Below are positions 25,685 through 35,611 of a stretch of DNA of 64,000 nt, piece by piece. This stretch comes from Burkholderiales bacterium (lineage in GTDB: Bacteria; Pseudomonadota; Gammaproteobacteria; Burkholderiales; Burkholderiaceae_C), in contig JADJCH010000019.1 of the NCBI GenBank assembly GCA_016703325.1, positions 35,994-99,993 of the forward strand. The letters run 5' to 3'. The translations under genes were made by a program, and so were the position numbers. Below the pieces are notes generated by a model that was given only the letters and a program-made list of their open reading frames with translations, was not told the origin of the DNA and ran no database searches. Position 1 is the stretch's first letter. Each line of letters starts with the position of its first letter.

Positions 25685-26785
25685 TCAGCGCAGCGGCTCC
25701 ACCGTCACCGCCACCCGGGGCTGGGCCCGTCCGCCACCACGGATCACCCCCCGCAGAGGGGCGACATCCGCGTAGTCGCGCCCCCAGGCCAGCGTGACAT
25801 GGTCCTGCCCGGCCGGCACCCCGTTGGTCGGGTCCAGTGCCACCCAGCCGTTGAGCGGGCACCACACCGCCACCCAGGCATGTGACGCGTCCGCCCCGAC
25901 CAGACGCGGTTGGCCGGGCGGTGGTTGAGTCAGCAGGTAGCCGCTGACGTAGCGCGCAGCCAGCCCGATGGATCGCATCGCCGCGATCATCACATGCGCA
26001 AAGTCCTGACACACCCCGCGCCGCTGCGCCAGAGCCTCCGGCGCCCGCGTGGCCACCGAGGTGGCGCTGGGCCGGTACTCGAAGCGCCGGTAGATGTGCT
26101 GCATCAGCGTCATGGCCCCCGCCAGCAACGGCTGCCTCGGGATGAAGGCTTCCCGCGCAAACTGGGCCAGCGTGCTGCTGCGAGGTGCGTAGACCGAGGG
26201 CAGTGCAAACTCGACCGCCTCGTCATGCGGCACGCCCGGGTGATACCGCAGCCGCGTGGCCGCCTCTTCCCAGGCCGGGCTGGCAAACAGCTGCAAGGTG
26301 GGCGCCGGACGCAGCTCCACCACAAAACCGGAGCACACCCGCAGGTGATCGTGCACCCGTGCATGGCTGAAGGCTGCGCGCCAGTTGCCCCAGACATCCT
26401 GGCTTTGATGCACTCCAGGCGGCACGGTCACCGGCCACACCCCGTCCCCCCGCGACGCGGCCGGGCCAAAGTCGGCCTTCATCTCCGTGGCCGTGGGCAG
26501 CTCCAGATCGGGCACCGGGTCGATCTCCAACTGCCATTGGCGGATCTGCTGCAGCGGGGTCGGCCGGGGTCGCAGGTGCGCCAGATGGTGCGCCAGCTCC
26601 ACCGCAGCATCGTATTCATAGACGGTTTCGTGCTGTACACGCAGCGTCCGCACGCCCGGCCGAGCCTGCAGGGCAGGAGGCGGGGATGGCAGCGGCGGTG
26701 TGACAGGCACCTCCACCGGACCCTGTGCTGCAACCGGTGACCGGCGGGCTTCACTGCCAGACACTGTGCTCATCGGCTCGGACAT
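25685..26785 (-). CDS. Transglutaminase-fold protein (N-terminal bacterial transglutaminase-like region plus Cys-His-Asp core)
   Basis: This 366-residue protein begins with a Pro-rich leader (about residues 1-45), then the transglutaminase N-terminal region (TLRVQHETVYEYDAAVELAH, LRPRPTPLQQIRQWQLEIDP). The catalytic core follows: Cys in AQRRGVCQDFAHVMIAAMRS, His in VGADASHAWVAVWCPLNGWV and Asp in ALDPTNGVPAG. Such proteins are predicted to hydrolyse or transfer peptide/isopeptide bonds made by the ATP-grasp ligases they accompany. The start overlaps the 3' end of the upstream ATP-grasp/alpha-E gene by 35 bp (ATG 26785) or 23 bp (ATG 26773), so translation is coupled. There is no obvious signal peptide, suggesting a cytoplasmic site. 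Confidence 0.85.
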   Translation of the reverse strand: MSEPMSTVSGSEARRSPVAAQGPVEVPVTPPLPSPPPALQARPGVRTLRVQHETVYEYDAAVELAHHLAHLRPRPTPLQQIRQWQLEIDPVPDLELPTATEMKADFGPAASRGDGVWPVTVPPGVHQSQDVWGNWRAAFSHARVHDHLRVCSGFVVELRPAPTLQLFASPAWEEAATRLRYHPGVPHDEAVEFALPSVYAPRSSTLAQFAREAFIPRQPLLAGAMTLMQHIYRRFEYRPSATSVATRAPEALAQRRGVCQDFAHVMIAAMRSIGLAARYVSGYLLTQPPPGQPRLVGADASHAWVAVWCPLNGWVALDPTNGVPAGQDHVTLAWGRDYADVAPLRGVIRGGGRAQPRVAVTVEPLR

Positions 26786-29492
26786 GGGAGAAGAGATGGC
26801 GGCTCACTTCGTCGGAAACGCGACGGGTGGCTTCCTCGCAGGCGCGCAGGGAATCGACCAGGCGCTTGGCATGGCCCTGCTCGTCCAGCCGGGTCAGTTC
26901 GGCCAGGGACCAGTGGTCCGGCCGTGGCAGCAAGGCGCTCACCAGCTCAGCCCAAGGTGGGTCGTGACGGGCCAGCTTGCGCAGGCGTTCGCGCATGGTG
27001 CGCGACACCCAGGCCAGAGAGCGGGGGTTGTCGGTGTCCAGCACCAGCAGGTGCAGCAGCGGGGGCACTTCGCGGCGCGCCTGAAAATGGGCGCGGTAGG
27101 TGATGGTGGAGTCAAACAGGCCCAGCAGCAGCGCAAAACCATCGTCGTGTGCGGGCAGTCCAGCCTCGAACCCCTCGGCCAGGGCATGGGCCAGCATGCC
27201 CAGTCGCTCCAGCTGGCGGCCCACGCTGAGCAGGCGCCAGCCATCGTCGCGGGTCATGCGGTCGGTCTGGGCACCGGTGATGGCGGCCAGGTGGGTGGCG
27301 GCCCGGTTGAGCACCAGCAGCACATCGCTCAGCGGCTCATGCCCCTCCAGGGCCATCACGCTGCCCAGCTGGGCGGCAAACTGCTGCTCCAGCTCCACGA
27401 TCAGCGACCAGTGCTCGGTGGACAGGCGCTCGCGCAGCGCCTGCGCGCACTGTCGCAGCGCGCGCAGGTTGAAGGCCACGCTGCAGGCCCCGTCGGCATC
27501 CCCCAGCGCACGGATCAGCGCGCGCTCGAACAGCCGCGCCGCCTGGGCCGAGGGCCGCGCCGGCGAGGGCACCCCGGCGTCGATCAGGCCGTGGCGCAGC
27601 GCCAGGCCGTGCAGCACCTCCAGCACCTTCTCGCTGGACATGGGCAACGCCTCCAGCGCCAGGCGGGCGATGCGCAGGCTGTTTTCCGCCCGCTCGGTGT
27701 AACGGCCCAGCCAGAACAGGTTCTCGGCCGAGCGGCTGGTGATGATGCGGTGCCAGCCGGCCAGCTCCTCCGGCGCGAGCGGCCGCGGCAGCAGGCTGGT
27801 GCGGTCCACCTCACCTTCGGTGAGCACCCAGGTATCGGTACTGGCACTGCCGCGCTGCATGCACAGGTAGGCATCTGCGCCGCGCGCATTCGCCCGGGTC
27901 GGATTCTCGGGGCGGCCATCCGCGCCGCGGCGCGCCACCGGGTCAATCCCCCGGCAACACACACCAGCCCCCGCGCCGTCGGACATCGCAAAGACACGCA
28001 GCACCACCGGCCGCAGGTCGATGTGACCTTCGCGCCAGATCGGCTGCTCGGAAGGCCGCACCGGTGACAGCAGGGTGTGGGCGGCCGGGTCGGCGTCAAT
28101 CCTTGCGGTCCAGGCCCGCAGGGCCTCCCGGCCCAGGCCGGCTGCCAGCACCGGCTCGAAACTTTGCGTGACCGTGCCGGCAGAAAAGGTCGGCATGATC
28201 ACGTAGTCCTGCAGGCGTTGGCGATGCGCCGCCCAGACGCTGTCCTCCCCGCACCACCAGCTGGTGGTGGCGGGCAGCAGCAGCTTCTCACCCAGCAGCC
28301 GCTCGGCCACGCCGGGCCAGAAGGCATGCAGGCCAGGGCTCTCCAGCACCCCGGCCCCCGGCGCGTTGGCCACCAGCACCTCACCGGCGCGCATGGCCTG
28401 CAACAGCCCCGGAACACCCAGGGCGGAGTCGGAGCGCAGCTCCAGCGGATCCAGCCACTCGTCGTCCACCCGACGAAGCAGCACATGCACCCGCTCCAGA
28501 CCGTGCAGGGTCTTGAGGTACAGGCGTTGGCCGCGCACCGTCAGGTCGGAACCCTCCACCAGCGTGATGCCCAGGTAGCGGGCCAGGAAGACGTGTTCAA
28601 AGTAGGTCTCGTTGTGCGGACCGGGTGTGAGCAGTGCCACACGGGAGCGCTCCCCAGCCGGGCTGGCACGCAGCAGCCCCTCCATCAGGCTGCGGAAGGC
28701 GCCGGCAATGCGCTGCACCTTCATCTCGCGAAAGGCCTCCGGAAACTGCTGGGAGATGATCAGGCGGTTCTCCAGCAGGTAACCCAGACCCGAAGGCGCC
28801 TGGATGCGGTGCCCGACCAGCCACCAATGGCCGTCCGGCCCGCGCGCCAGATCCACCGCGATCAGATGCAGCCAGGCACCATCGATCGGCCGGACGCCGT
28901 GCATCGGCCGCAGGTACTGCGGGTGCCCGTAGACCAGCGATGGCGGCAGCAGGCCGTCGCGGATCAGCGTCTGGGCGCCGTACACATCGGCCAGCGTGGC
29001 GTCCATCAGGCGGGCGCGCTGCTGCACGCCGGCCTCGATGCGCTGCCACTCCTGCGCGCCGATCAACAGCGGCAGCATCTCCAGCGGCCAGGGCCGCACC
29101 GCCTCGCGGCCGTCGGCATAGACGTTGTAGGTGGCACCATCCTCGCGCACGCGGCGCTGCACCCGCACCTGGCGGGCCCCCAGGTCCAGCCAGCCATCGC
29201 GACCCGTGGCCTCGAAGAAATGCTGCCACAGCGGCGCCGTGCGGCCGGGCCCGGGCCTCTCTCGCTCTGGCCCCTGGGCGCCCCCGGACCCGGCGTGGCG
29301 GCGCGCTGTCCCTCGCCCACCGCCGCCGCGGCAGGCGCCGCCGGCACCAGGGACCCCGCGCCAGTCAGTCGAAATGCCAGGCCGCCATCGCTGCCGCGGC
29401 CGCACCGCCTCGCAGCATCCGGGGCGCCCTCGGGCCGCCGACGGGCTGGTCTGCATGCCCCGATCATGCCCTGAGCCGACCGCCTCAGGCAT
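26751..29492 (-). CDS. Circularly permuted ATP-grasp / alpha-E domain fusion protein
   Basis: This 913-residue fusion has an N-terminal circularly permuted ATP-grasp ligase module (about residues 80-560) and a C-terminal alpha-E helical module (about 580-910). ATP-grasp segments include RLMDATLADVYGAQTLIRDG, LHLIAVDLARGPDGHWWLVG, ALLTPGPHNETYFEHVFLAR, LRSDSALGVPGLLQAMRAGE and IDLRPVVLRVFAM. The alpha-E part opens with SRSAENLFWLGRYTERAENS, the family signature. ATG 29492 is preferred because GGGAGG lies 5 nt upstream; ATG 29456 is an alternative. In relatives the two modules are separate adjacent genes, and the separate versions also exist here at 33175-35611. The predicted activity is ATP-dependent amide-bond formation on an unknown peptide or small molecule. 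Confidence 0.85.
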   Translation of the reverse strand: MPEAVGSGHDRGMQTSPSAARGRPGCCEAVRPRQRWRPGISTDWRGVPGAGGACRGGGGRGTARRHAGSGGAQGPERERPGPGRTAPLWQHFFEATGRDGWLDLGARQVRVQRRVREDGATYNVYADGREAVRPWPLEMLPLLIGAQEWQRIEAGVQQRARLMDATLADVYGAQTLIRDGLLPPSLVYGHPQYLRPMHGVRPIDGAWLHLIAVDLARGPDGHWWLVGHRIQAPSGLGYLLENRLIISQQFPEAFREMKVQRIAGAFRSLMEGLLRASPAGERSRVALLTPGPHNETYFEHVFLARYLGITLVEGSDLTVRGQRLYLKTLHGLERVHVLLRRVDDEWLDPLELRSDSALGVPGLLQAMRAGEVLVANAPGAGVLESPGLHAFWPGVAERLLGEKLLLPATTSWWCGEDSVWAAHRQRLQDYVIMPTFSAGTVTQSFEPVLAAGLGREALRAWTARIDADPAAHTLLSPVRPSEQPIWREGHIDLRPVVLRVFAMSDGAGAGVCCRGIDPVARRGADGRPENPTRANARGADAYLCMQRGSASTDTWVLTEGEVDRTSLLPRPLAPEELAGWHRIITSRSAENLFWLGRYTERAENSLRIARLALEALPMSSEKVLEVLHGLALRHGLIDAGVPSPARPSAQAARLFERALIRALGDADGACSVAFNLRALRQCAQALRERLSTEHWSLIVELEQQFAAQLGSVMALEGHEPLSDVLLVLNRAATHLAAITGAQTDRMTRDDGWRLLSVGRQLERLGMLAHALAEGFEAGLPAHDDGFALLLGLFDSTITYRAHFQARREVPPLLHLLVLDTDNPRSLAWVSRTMRERLRKLARHDPPWAELVSALLPRPDHWSLAELTRLDEQGHAKRLVDSLRACEEATRRVSDEVSRHLFSHVRADEHSVWQ

Positions 29493-31230
29493 GCGGGCCT
29501 CCCGCAGCTGTCCCCCTGGACCCACGCCCCACTTTCTCTCCCCCCAGCCTGTGGGATCAGACCCGTCGCAGGTCCAGCGTGAACGGGAACTCCCAGCTGC
29601 GCCGCGGCTCGCCCACCTGGATCTCACCCGGCGAGTGACCGAAGTCGAAGAAGCGCGCCAGCCGGCGGCTCTCGGCCTCGAAGGAGTTGATCGGGAAGGT
29701 GTCGTAGTTGCGCCCCCCCGGGTGCGCCACGTGGTACTGCCCGCCGCCCAGCGATCGCTGCATCCAGCGGTCCACCAGGTCGAAGGTCAGTGGTGCATGT
29801 ACGCCGATGGTCGGGTGCAGCGCCGAGGCCGGCTGCCAGGCGCGGTAGCGCACCCCGGCCACGTACTCGCCGGTGCGGCCGGTGGGCTGCAAGGGCAGCG
29901 GCACACCGTTGACGGTGACCACATGGCGCGGATCGACCAGCCCGCTGACCTTGACCTCGATGCGCTCCAGCGACGAATCGACATAGCGCACCGCACCGCC
30001 GGGCGAACCCTCTTCGCCCATCACGTGCCAGGGCTCCAGCGCATTGCGCAGGGTCAGGTGCACGCCGCGGGAGGTGATCTCGCCCACCTTCGGGAAACGG
30101 AACTCGAAGTGCGGCGCAAACCAGGCGGCGTTGAAGCCGTAGCCGGCGCGCTGCAGGTCCTCCATCACGTCGTCGAAGTCCATCTGCACAAAGGTCGGCA
30201 GCAGGAAACGGTCGTGCAACTCGGTGCCCCAGCGCACCAGCGGGGCGCGGCAGGGCTCCTTCCAGAAGCGTGCAATCAAGGTGCGCAGGAGCAGTTGCTG
30301 CACGATCGACATGCGCGCGTGCGGCGGCATCTCGAAGGCGCGCAGCTCCAGCAGGCCCAGGCGGCCGGTCGAACTGTCCGGCGAGTAGAGCTTGTCGATG
30401 CAGAACTCGCTGCGGTGCGTGTTGCCGGTGACGTCGATCAGCACGTTGCGCAGCGTGCGGTCCAACAGCCAGGGCGGCATCTCGCCACCGTAGACGGCCT
30501 TGTTGCGCTCGATCTCGCGAAGCGCGATTTCGAGCTCAAAGATCTGGTCGTTGCGCGCCTCGTCCACCCGCGGCGCCTGGCTGGTCGGGCCGATGAACAG
30601 GCCCGAAAACAGGTAGGACAGCGAGGGGTGGTTGTGCCAGTACACCAGCAGCGAGGCCAGCAGGTCCGGCCGTCGCAGGAAGGGCGAATCCGCCGGCGTG
30701 GCCCCGCCCAGCACCATGTGGTTGCCCCCGCCGGTGCCGCTGTGGCGGCCGTCGAGCATGAACTTCTCGGTCGACAGGCGCGACTTCCAGGCCGCTTCGT
30801 AGAGGAACTCCGTGTGTTCGACCAGCTCGGTCCAGTTGCGCGCCGGATGGATGTTGACCTCGATGACGCCGGGATCGGGCGTGACCGACAGCACCTTCAG
30901 GCGTGCATCGCGCGGCGGCGGGTAGCCCTCCAGCACGATCTTCACCTGCAGCTCAGTCGCCGTGGCCTCGACCGCCGCCAGCAGGTCCAGGTAGTCCTCC
31001 AGGTGCGACAACGGCGGCATGAAGACGTACATCACGCCGCTTTCGACGCCCACCTTCTCGGCCTTCGGGCCGTTGGCGCGGCGCGGATCGCGCACTTCCA
31101 CGCACAGCGCGGTGCGGGTGATCCAGTAGGCCGACTGGAAGCGCTGCGGGGAAACGGCCAGCTCGGCGGCGGTCAGCGCGCGCAGCGGCGCATTGCCATG
31201 CAGGCGACCGTCGCCGCGACCAGTTTCCCC

Positions 31231-31308
31231 GTCATTCCCGCGCAGGCGGGAATCCAGATTCGACCCGGCCGACCCGCCTGGATCCCGCGGGCGGAGGCCG
31301 CGGGGATG
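31231..31308. repeat. REP-like palindromic repeat ('VIPAQAGIQ' type) inside the split transglutaminase gene
   Basis: ATTCCCGC-GCAG-GCGGGAAT (31234-31253) is a perfect 8-bp-arm dyad within GTCATTCCCGCGCAGGCGG. This core is widespread as an intergenic repeat in proteobacteria and reads VIPAQAGIQ in one frame. A second imperfect dyad, ATCCCGCGG with CCGCGGGGAT, follows at about 31281-31306. The pair looks like a small bipartite REP element. It lies at the point where the transglutaminase/DUF2126 gene is interrupted. Confidence 0.7.
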
Positions 31309-31311
31309 CCC

Positions 31312-31333
31312 GGGGGGGGCGGGGGGGGGGGGG
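31312..31333. repeat. Homopolymer G tract (G8-C-G13)
   Basis: A run of eight G, one C and thirteen G lies between the REP-like repeat and the stop of the upstream transglutaminase half. Such tracts are slippage-prone in cells and error-prone in sequencing, so the exact length is uncertain. Confidence 0.8.
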
Positions 31334-31340
31334 CAGCACC

Positions 31341-33164
31341 TCACCAAACGTACTCGCCTTCCTGCGGCCCGCTCTGCATCGCCACGGTCCCGCCTTCGGC
31401 AAAACCACCGCCCGCGGTGTGCGAGGCATATTGGGCGCGCAGCCGTTGGCCCGCCGGCAGGGCGCCCCGCGGTGCAAAAGGATCGTGCTCATGCAGGAAG
31501 GGGTAGTCGCCCTCGGCCACCCAGGGCAGCGAATCCAGCGGCAGGCGCCAGCCCATCGGCGAATCGCCCGGGAAGAGGTACATGCGCTCGTCACGGAAGA
31601 ACCACGGCCCGGTGACCCAGCGCGCTCCTTCCAGCCCCGGCCCGTCGTGCTCGCGCTTGAGCGGCAGCACGTAGCCGACCTCGGCCTCCAGCCCCTGCTT
31701 GAAGACGCGCCGCAGGCGGGAGCGCTCCAGCTCGTCGTCCAACCGGCTGTCGAAGGGATCCACGTTCACCGGCAGGCGGCGTTCGCGCCAGAGGTAGTAC
31801 CAGGTGTCCTCGTGGCCGGCCTGCAGGCTGCCGTCGGGCAGACCGAGCTTGCGCGTCAGCCGGGTGATGAAACGCTTCGCGTCCTCCGAGGTGTAGTCGT
31901 GCGGGTCACGCTCATCGGCGAACAGGGACGGGTCATGCCAGCAGGGCTGGCCGTCCTCGCGCCAGAAGATCGACAGCGCCCAGCGCGGCAGCTGCTCGCC
32001 CGGGTACCACTTGCCCTGGCCGTAGTGGAGGAAGCCGCCGGTACCGTACTGGTCGCGCAGGCGCTGCACCAGGTCCTGGGCGTAGATGCGCTTGGTGGGA
32101 CCCAGCGCGTCGGTGTTCCACTCGGCGCCGTCGCGGTCGTCCACCGAGACGAAGGTGGGCTCGCCGCCCATCGTCAGGCGCACGTCGCCGGCCACCAGGT
32201 CATGGTCGACCGCCGCGCCCAGCGCCAGCACGTCGCGCCACTGGTCCTCGGTGTAGGGCTTGGTCACCCGGGGCGATTCCCAGACCCGGGAGATCTCCAT
32301 CGCGTGGCCGAAGGTCACCTCGCACTCGTCCACCGCACCGCTGATCGGCGCGGCGCTGGAGGGCTGCGGCGTACAGGCCACCGGGATGTGGCCTTCGCCG
32401 GCCAGCAGGCCGGAGGTCGGGTCCAGGCCGATCCAGCCGGCGCCGGGCAGATAGACCTCGCACCAGGCGTGCAAATCGGTGAAGTCGACTTCGGTGCCGC
32501 TCGGGCCGTCCAGGGCCTGCACGTCCGACTTCAGCTGGATCAGGTAGCCGGAGACGAAGCGCGCTGCCAGCCCCAGGTGACGCAGCGTTTCAACCAGCAG
32601 CCACCCGGTGTCGCGGCAGGAGCCTGACGCCTTGGTGAGCGTTTCCTGCGGCGTCTGCACACCCGGCTCCAGGCGGATGGTGTAGGCAATCTGCTGCTGC
32701 AGGCGCTGGTTCAGACCGACCAGGAAGTCGATGGTGCGGACCTCCCCCTTGTCGTCCAGCGGGATGCTGTCAAGGAAGGCCTGCAGCGCCGGGGTCGCCG
32801 CAGCGGGAAGCAGGTAGGGCGCCAGCTCCTCCTTCAGACCGGCCTCATAGACGAAGGGGAAGGTCTGTGCCCCGGGCTCCAGGAAGAAGTCGAAGGGGTT
32901 GTAGACCGACATCTCGGCCACCAGATCGACGGTGACCTTGAACTCGGTGGTGGGCTCCGGGAAGACCAGCCGGGCCAGGTAGTTGGAGAAGGGATCCTGC
33001 TGCCAGTTGACGAAATGGCCCTCCGGCTCGATGCGCAGCGAGTAGCTCAGGATGGGGGTGCGGCAGTGCGGCGCCGGGCGCAGGCGCACCACCTGCGGAG
33101 ACAGGCTGACACGCCGGTCGTACTTGTAGTGGGTGACGTGGTGGAGAGCAACGTGAATGGACAC
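31341..33164 (-). pseudogene. Transglutaminase/DUF2126 protein, N-terminal part (split gene)
   Basis: Residues 1-300 form a bacterial transglutaminase: VALHHVTHYKYDRRVSLSPQ, Cys in LTKASGSCRDTGWLLVETLR, His in VDFTDLHAWCEVYLPGAGWI and Asp in GLDPTSGLLAGEGHIPVA. The DUF2126 region starts at LTMGGEPTFVSVDDRDGAEW and continues with HYGQGKWYPGEQLPRWALSI and GHEDTWYYLWRERRLPVNVD. It stops at TGA 31341-31343 after QEGEYVW, midway through the normal family length. The catalytic triad is intact, so a transglutaminase-only product of 607 residues could still be active. The gene starts 10 bp after the alpha-E gene stop and is clearly in its operon. Confidence 0.8.
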
Positions 33165-33174
33165 AACTTGACTT

Positions 33175-34131
33175 TCAATGCACCGCGACCAGGAAATCGC
33201 GGCTGATGCCCACGCCCAGATCGGACACCCGGTCGAGGAACTGGGTCAGGTAGGCATGCAGACCGGTGGCCAGGATCTCGTCGATGCGACCGAACTCCAG
33301 GTCGGCATTGAGCCGTCCGGCCCGACGCAGGGTCTCGGAGGACTGGTCGTTGGCCACCAGGCCCAGGTTGCCCACCACCTCGTGCATGCAGGCGGCCAGC
33401 GAACGCGGCATGTCCGGCCGCAGGATGAGCAACTCGGCCACCTTCTCCGGCTGGATGACGTTGCGATAGACCTTGCGGTAGACCTCGAAACCGGACACCG
33501 AACGCAGGATGGCCGACCAATGGTAGAAGTCGTACTCCTGATCCTTGGCCTCGGCCGCACCATAGAAGTCGCTTTCGACGGCATGGAACTTCACGTCCAG
33601 CAGCCGGGCGGTGTTGTCCGCACGCTCCAGGAAGGTGCCGATGCGCACGAAATGCAGCGCCTCGTCGAGCAGCATGGTGCCCACCTGCACCCCCCGCGAC
33701 AGGTGCGAGCGGAACTTGACCCACTCGAACAGCGCCGCCGGGTCGCGCTCGAAAGCGGCGTCCTTGAGCAGGCGATTGAACTCCAGCCAGGTCTGGTTGG
33801 TGGTTTCCCAGACCTCGGTGGTCAGCGCGCCCCGCACCGCCCGGGCGTTCTCCCTGGCCGCACGCAGGCAGCACAGGATGGACGAAGGGTTGCGCTCATC
33901 GCGCACCATGAAGTCCATCACCGAGGCGGCGTTCACCTCGCCGTAGCGGTTGTTGTAGTCGCTGGTCAGCTCCGAGATGGACAGCAGGCCGCGCAGGCCC
34001 TGCTCCGCCACCGCGGTGGACTGCGGCAGCAGGGAGGTCTGGTAATTGACATCGAGCATGCGTGCGGTGTTCTCCGCACGCTCCATGTAGCGCGACATCC
34101 AGAAGAGGTGATCGGCGGTTCGGGAGAGCAT
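33175..34131 (-). CDS. Alpha-E domain protein (DUF403)
   Basis: Alpha-E proteins are all-helical partners of circularly permuted ATP-grasp ligases; the name comes from conserved Glu residues in the helices. This 318-residue protein opens with the signature MLSRTADHLFWMSRYMERAE then NTARMLDVNYQTSLLPQ. A second half-repeat has ALHFVRIGTFLERADNTARL. FYHWSAILRSVSGFEVYRKV and ILRPDMPRSLAACMHEVV follow. Length is normal. It lies 46 bp after the ATP-grasp gene and 10 bp before the transglutaminase gene. It is proposed to help in amide-bond formation or peptide modification; this is from genomic association only, with no visible catalytic motif. Confidence 0.88.
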   Translation of the reverse strand: MLSRTADHLFWMSRYMERAENTARMLDVNYQTSLLPQSTAVAEQGLRGLLSISELTSDYNNRYGEVNAASVMDFMVRDERNPSSILCCLRAARENARAVRGALTTEVWETTNQTWLEFNRLLKDAAFERDPAALFEWVKFRSHLSRGVQVGTMLLDEALHFVRIGTFLERADNTARLLDVKFHAVESDFYGAAEAKDQEYDFYHWSAILRSVSGFEVYRKVYRNVIQPEKVAELLILRPDMPRSLAACMHEVVGNLGLVANDQSSETLRRAGRLNADLEFGRIDEILATGLHAYLTQFLDRVSDLGVGISRDFLVAVH

Positions 34132-34177
34132 AGGAATTCGTCGTAGTGGATTGCGCGAGGCCGGGTCGTTTCGCGGA

Positions 34178-35611
34178 TCAGGATTCCAGCACCCAGGTGT
34201 CCTTGGTGCCGCCCCCCTGCGAGGAGTTGACGACCAGCGAGCCCTCCTTGAGGGCCACCCGGGTCAGCCCACCCGGCACCATCTGCACCGTCTTGCCCGA
34301 CAGCACGAAGGGCCGCAGGTCGATGTGGCGCGGCGCGATGCCCTTCTCCACATAGGTCGGGCAGGTCGACAGGCTGAGCGTGGGCTGGGCGATGTAGTTG
34401 CTCGGGTTGGCCAGCAGGTGCTCCCGGAAGGTCGCGATCTCCGCCTGGGTGGCCGCCGGGCCGACCAGCATGCCGTAGCCGCCCGCGCCATGCACCTCCT
34501 TGACCACCAGTTCGCCCAGGTGGTCCAGCACGTACTGCAGGTCCTCCTTGTCGCGGCAGAGGTAGGTCGGCACGTTGTTCAGGATCGGCTTTTCGCCCAG
34601 GTAGAACTCGATCATCTTGGGCACGTAGGGGTAAATCGACTTGTCGTCGGCCACCCCGGTGCCCACCGCGTTACTCAGCGTCACGTTGCCCTGGCGGTAG
34701 GCACCGATCAGGCCGGCGCAACCCAGCGTGGAGTCGGTGCGGAACACCTGCGGGTCGAGGAAGTCGTCATCCAGGCGGCGGTAGATCACGTCCACCCGCT
34801 TCGGCCCGCGCGTGGTACGCATGAAGACGAAGCCGTCCTTGACGAACAGGTCCTGCCCCTCCACCAGCTCCACCCCCATCTGCTGGGCCAGGAAGGCGTG
34901 CTCGAAGTAGGCCGAGTTGTACATGCCCGGGGTGAGCACCACCACAGTCGGCTCGTTGACGCCGCCGGGGGCGACGCTGCGCAGCGTCTCCAGCAGCAAA
35001 TCCGGGTAGTGCGCCACCGGCGCAATGGGTTGCCCCGCAAACAGGTCGGGGAACAGCCGCATCATCATCTTGCGGTTCTCCAGCATGTAGCTCACGCCGC
35101 TGGGCACGCGCAGGTTGTCCTCCAGCACGTAATAGCTGCCCGAGCCGTCCGGGTTGGCCGCGCGCACGATGTCGATGCCGGCGATGTGCGAGTACACGCC
35201 GCCAGGCACGTCCACACCGATCATCTCGGGACGGAACTGGGCATTGCCGGTGATCTGCTCGACCGGCACCACACCGGCCTTGATGATCTCCTGGCCGTGG
35301 TAGACGTCGTGGATGAAGCGGTTCAGCGCGTTGACGCGCTGGCGCAGGCCCTTTTCCATCTCGCGCCATTCGTGGGCCGGGATCACACGCGGGATGAGGT
35401 CGAAGGGAATCAGGCGCTCGGTACCCTCACCGGAGTCCTTGTCGCCATACACCGCGAAGGTGATGCCCACGCGGCGGAAGATCATCTCCGCTTCCTCCCG
35501 CCGCGCACGCATGACGCCGTCGGGCTGCTGGGCCAGCCAACGCTGGTAAGCCTCGTAGTGGTCACGCACCTGCTCGGGTGCGGCATGCATCTCGTCGAAC
35601 GTCGGTCTCAT
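34178..35611 (-). CDS. Circularly permuted type 2 ATP-grasp protein
   Basis: This 477-residue predicted amide ligase is the stand-alone counterpart of the module in the 26751-29492 fusion. Segments include MRPTFDEMHAAPEQVRDHYE, RRVGITFAVYGDKDSGEGTE, FDLIPRVIPAHEWREMEKGL, INRFIHDVYHGQEI-type ALNRFIHDVYHGQEI, IDIVRAANPDGSGSYYVLED, NVTLSNAVGTGVADDKSIYP, and the C-terminal IAPRHIDLRPFVLSGKTVQM. The final ITRVALKEGSLVVNSSQGGG-type tail (GGLTRVALKEGSLVVNSSQG) is family-typical. ATG 35611 overlaps the comEC stop by 4 bp, so this operon is translationally coupled to comEC. The substrate is unknown. Confidence 0.88.
   Translation of the reverse strand: MRPTFDEMHAAPEQVRDHYEAYQRWLAQQPDGVMRARREEAEMIFRRVGITFAVYGDKDSGEGTERLIPFDLIPRVIPAHEWREMEKGLRQRVNALNRFIHDVYHGQEIIKAGVVPVEQITGNAQFRPEMIGVDVPGGVYSHIAGIDIVRAANPDGSGSYYVLEDNLRVPSGVSYMLENRKMMMRLFPDLFAGQPIAPVAHYPDLLLETLRSVAPGGVNEPTVVVLTPGMYNSAYFEHAFLAQQMGVELVEGQDLFVKDGFVFMRTTRGPKRVDVIYRRLDDDFLDPQVFRTDSTLGCAGLIGAYRQGNVTLSNAVGTGVADDKSIYPYVPKMIEFYLGEKPILNNVPTYLCRDKEDLQYVLDHLGELVVKEVHGAGGYGMLVGPAATQAEIATFREHLLANPSNYIAQPTLSLSTCPTYVEKGIAPRHIDLRPFVLSGKTVQMVPGGLTRVALKEGSLVVNSSQGGGTKDTWVLES

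Larger units (their letters stand above)
29557..31347 (-). pseudogene. Transglutaminase/DUF2126 protein, C-terminal part (split gene)
   Basis: This is the second half of a protein that is normally one chain of about 1,100 residues. Homology starts near GVMYVFMPPLSHLEDYLDLL and runs through LSTEKFMLDGRHSGTGGGNH, SLSYLFSGLFIGPTSQAPRV and LLLRTLIARFWKEPCRAPLV to the end, EPRRSWEFPFTLDLRRV. The first 80 or so residues in this frame are encoded by a REP-like repeat and a C/G-rich run (VRCCPPPPAPPGHPRG, RGNDGETGRGD). The open frame begins with TTG at 31347, overlapping the upstream half's stop, so limited re-initiation is possible. The upstream half is in a different frame. Function is unknown beyond its genomic link to ATP-grasp and alpha-E genes. 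Confidence 0.75.

Noticed and set aside
31312..31333. Poly-G tract as a phase-variation switch that fuses the two transglutaminase halves
   Set aside because: The first half already stops at TGA 31341-31343, upstream of the tract in reading direction, so slippage in the tract cannot restore a single chain; it could only affect translation of the second half.
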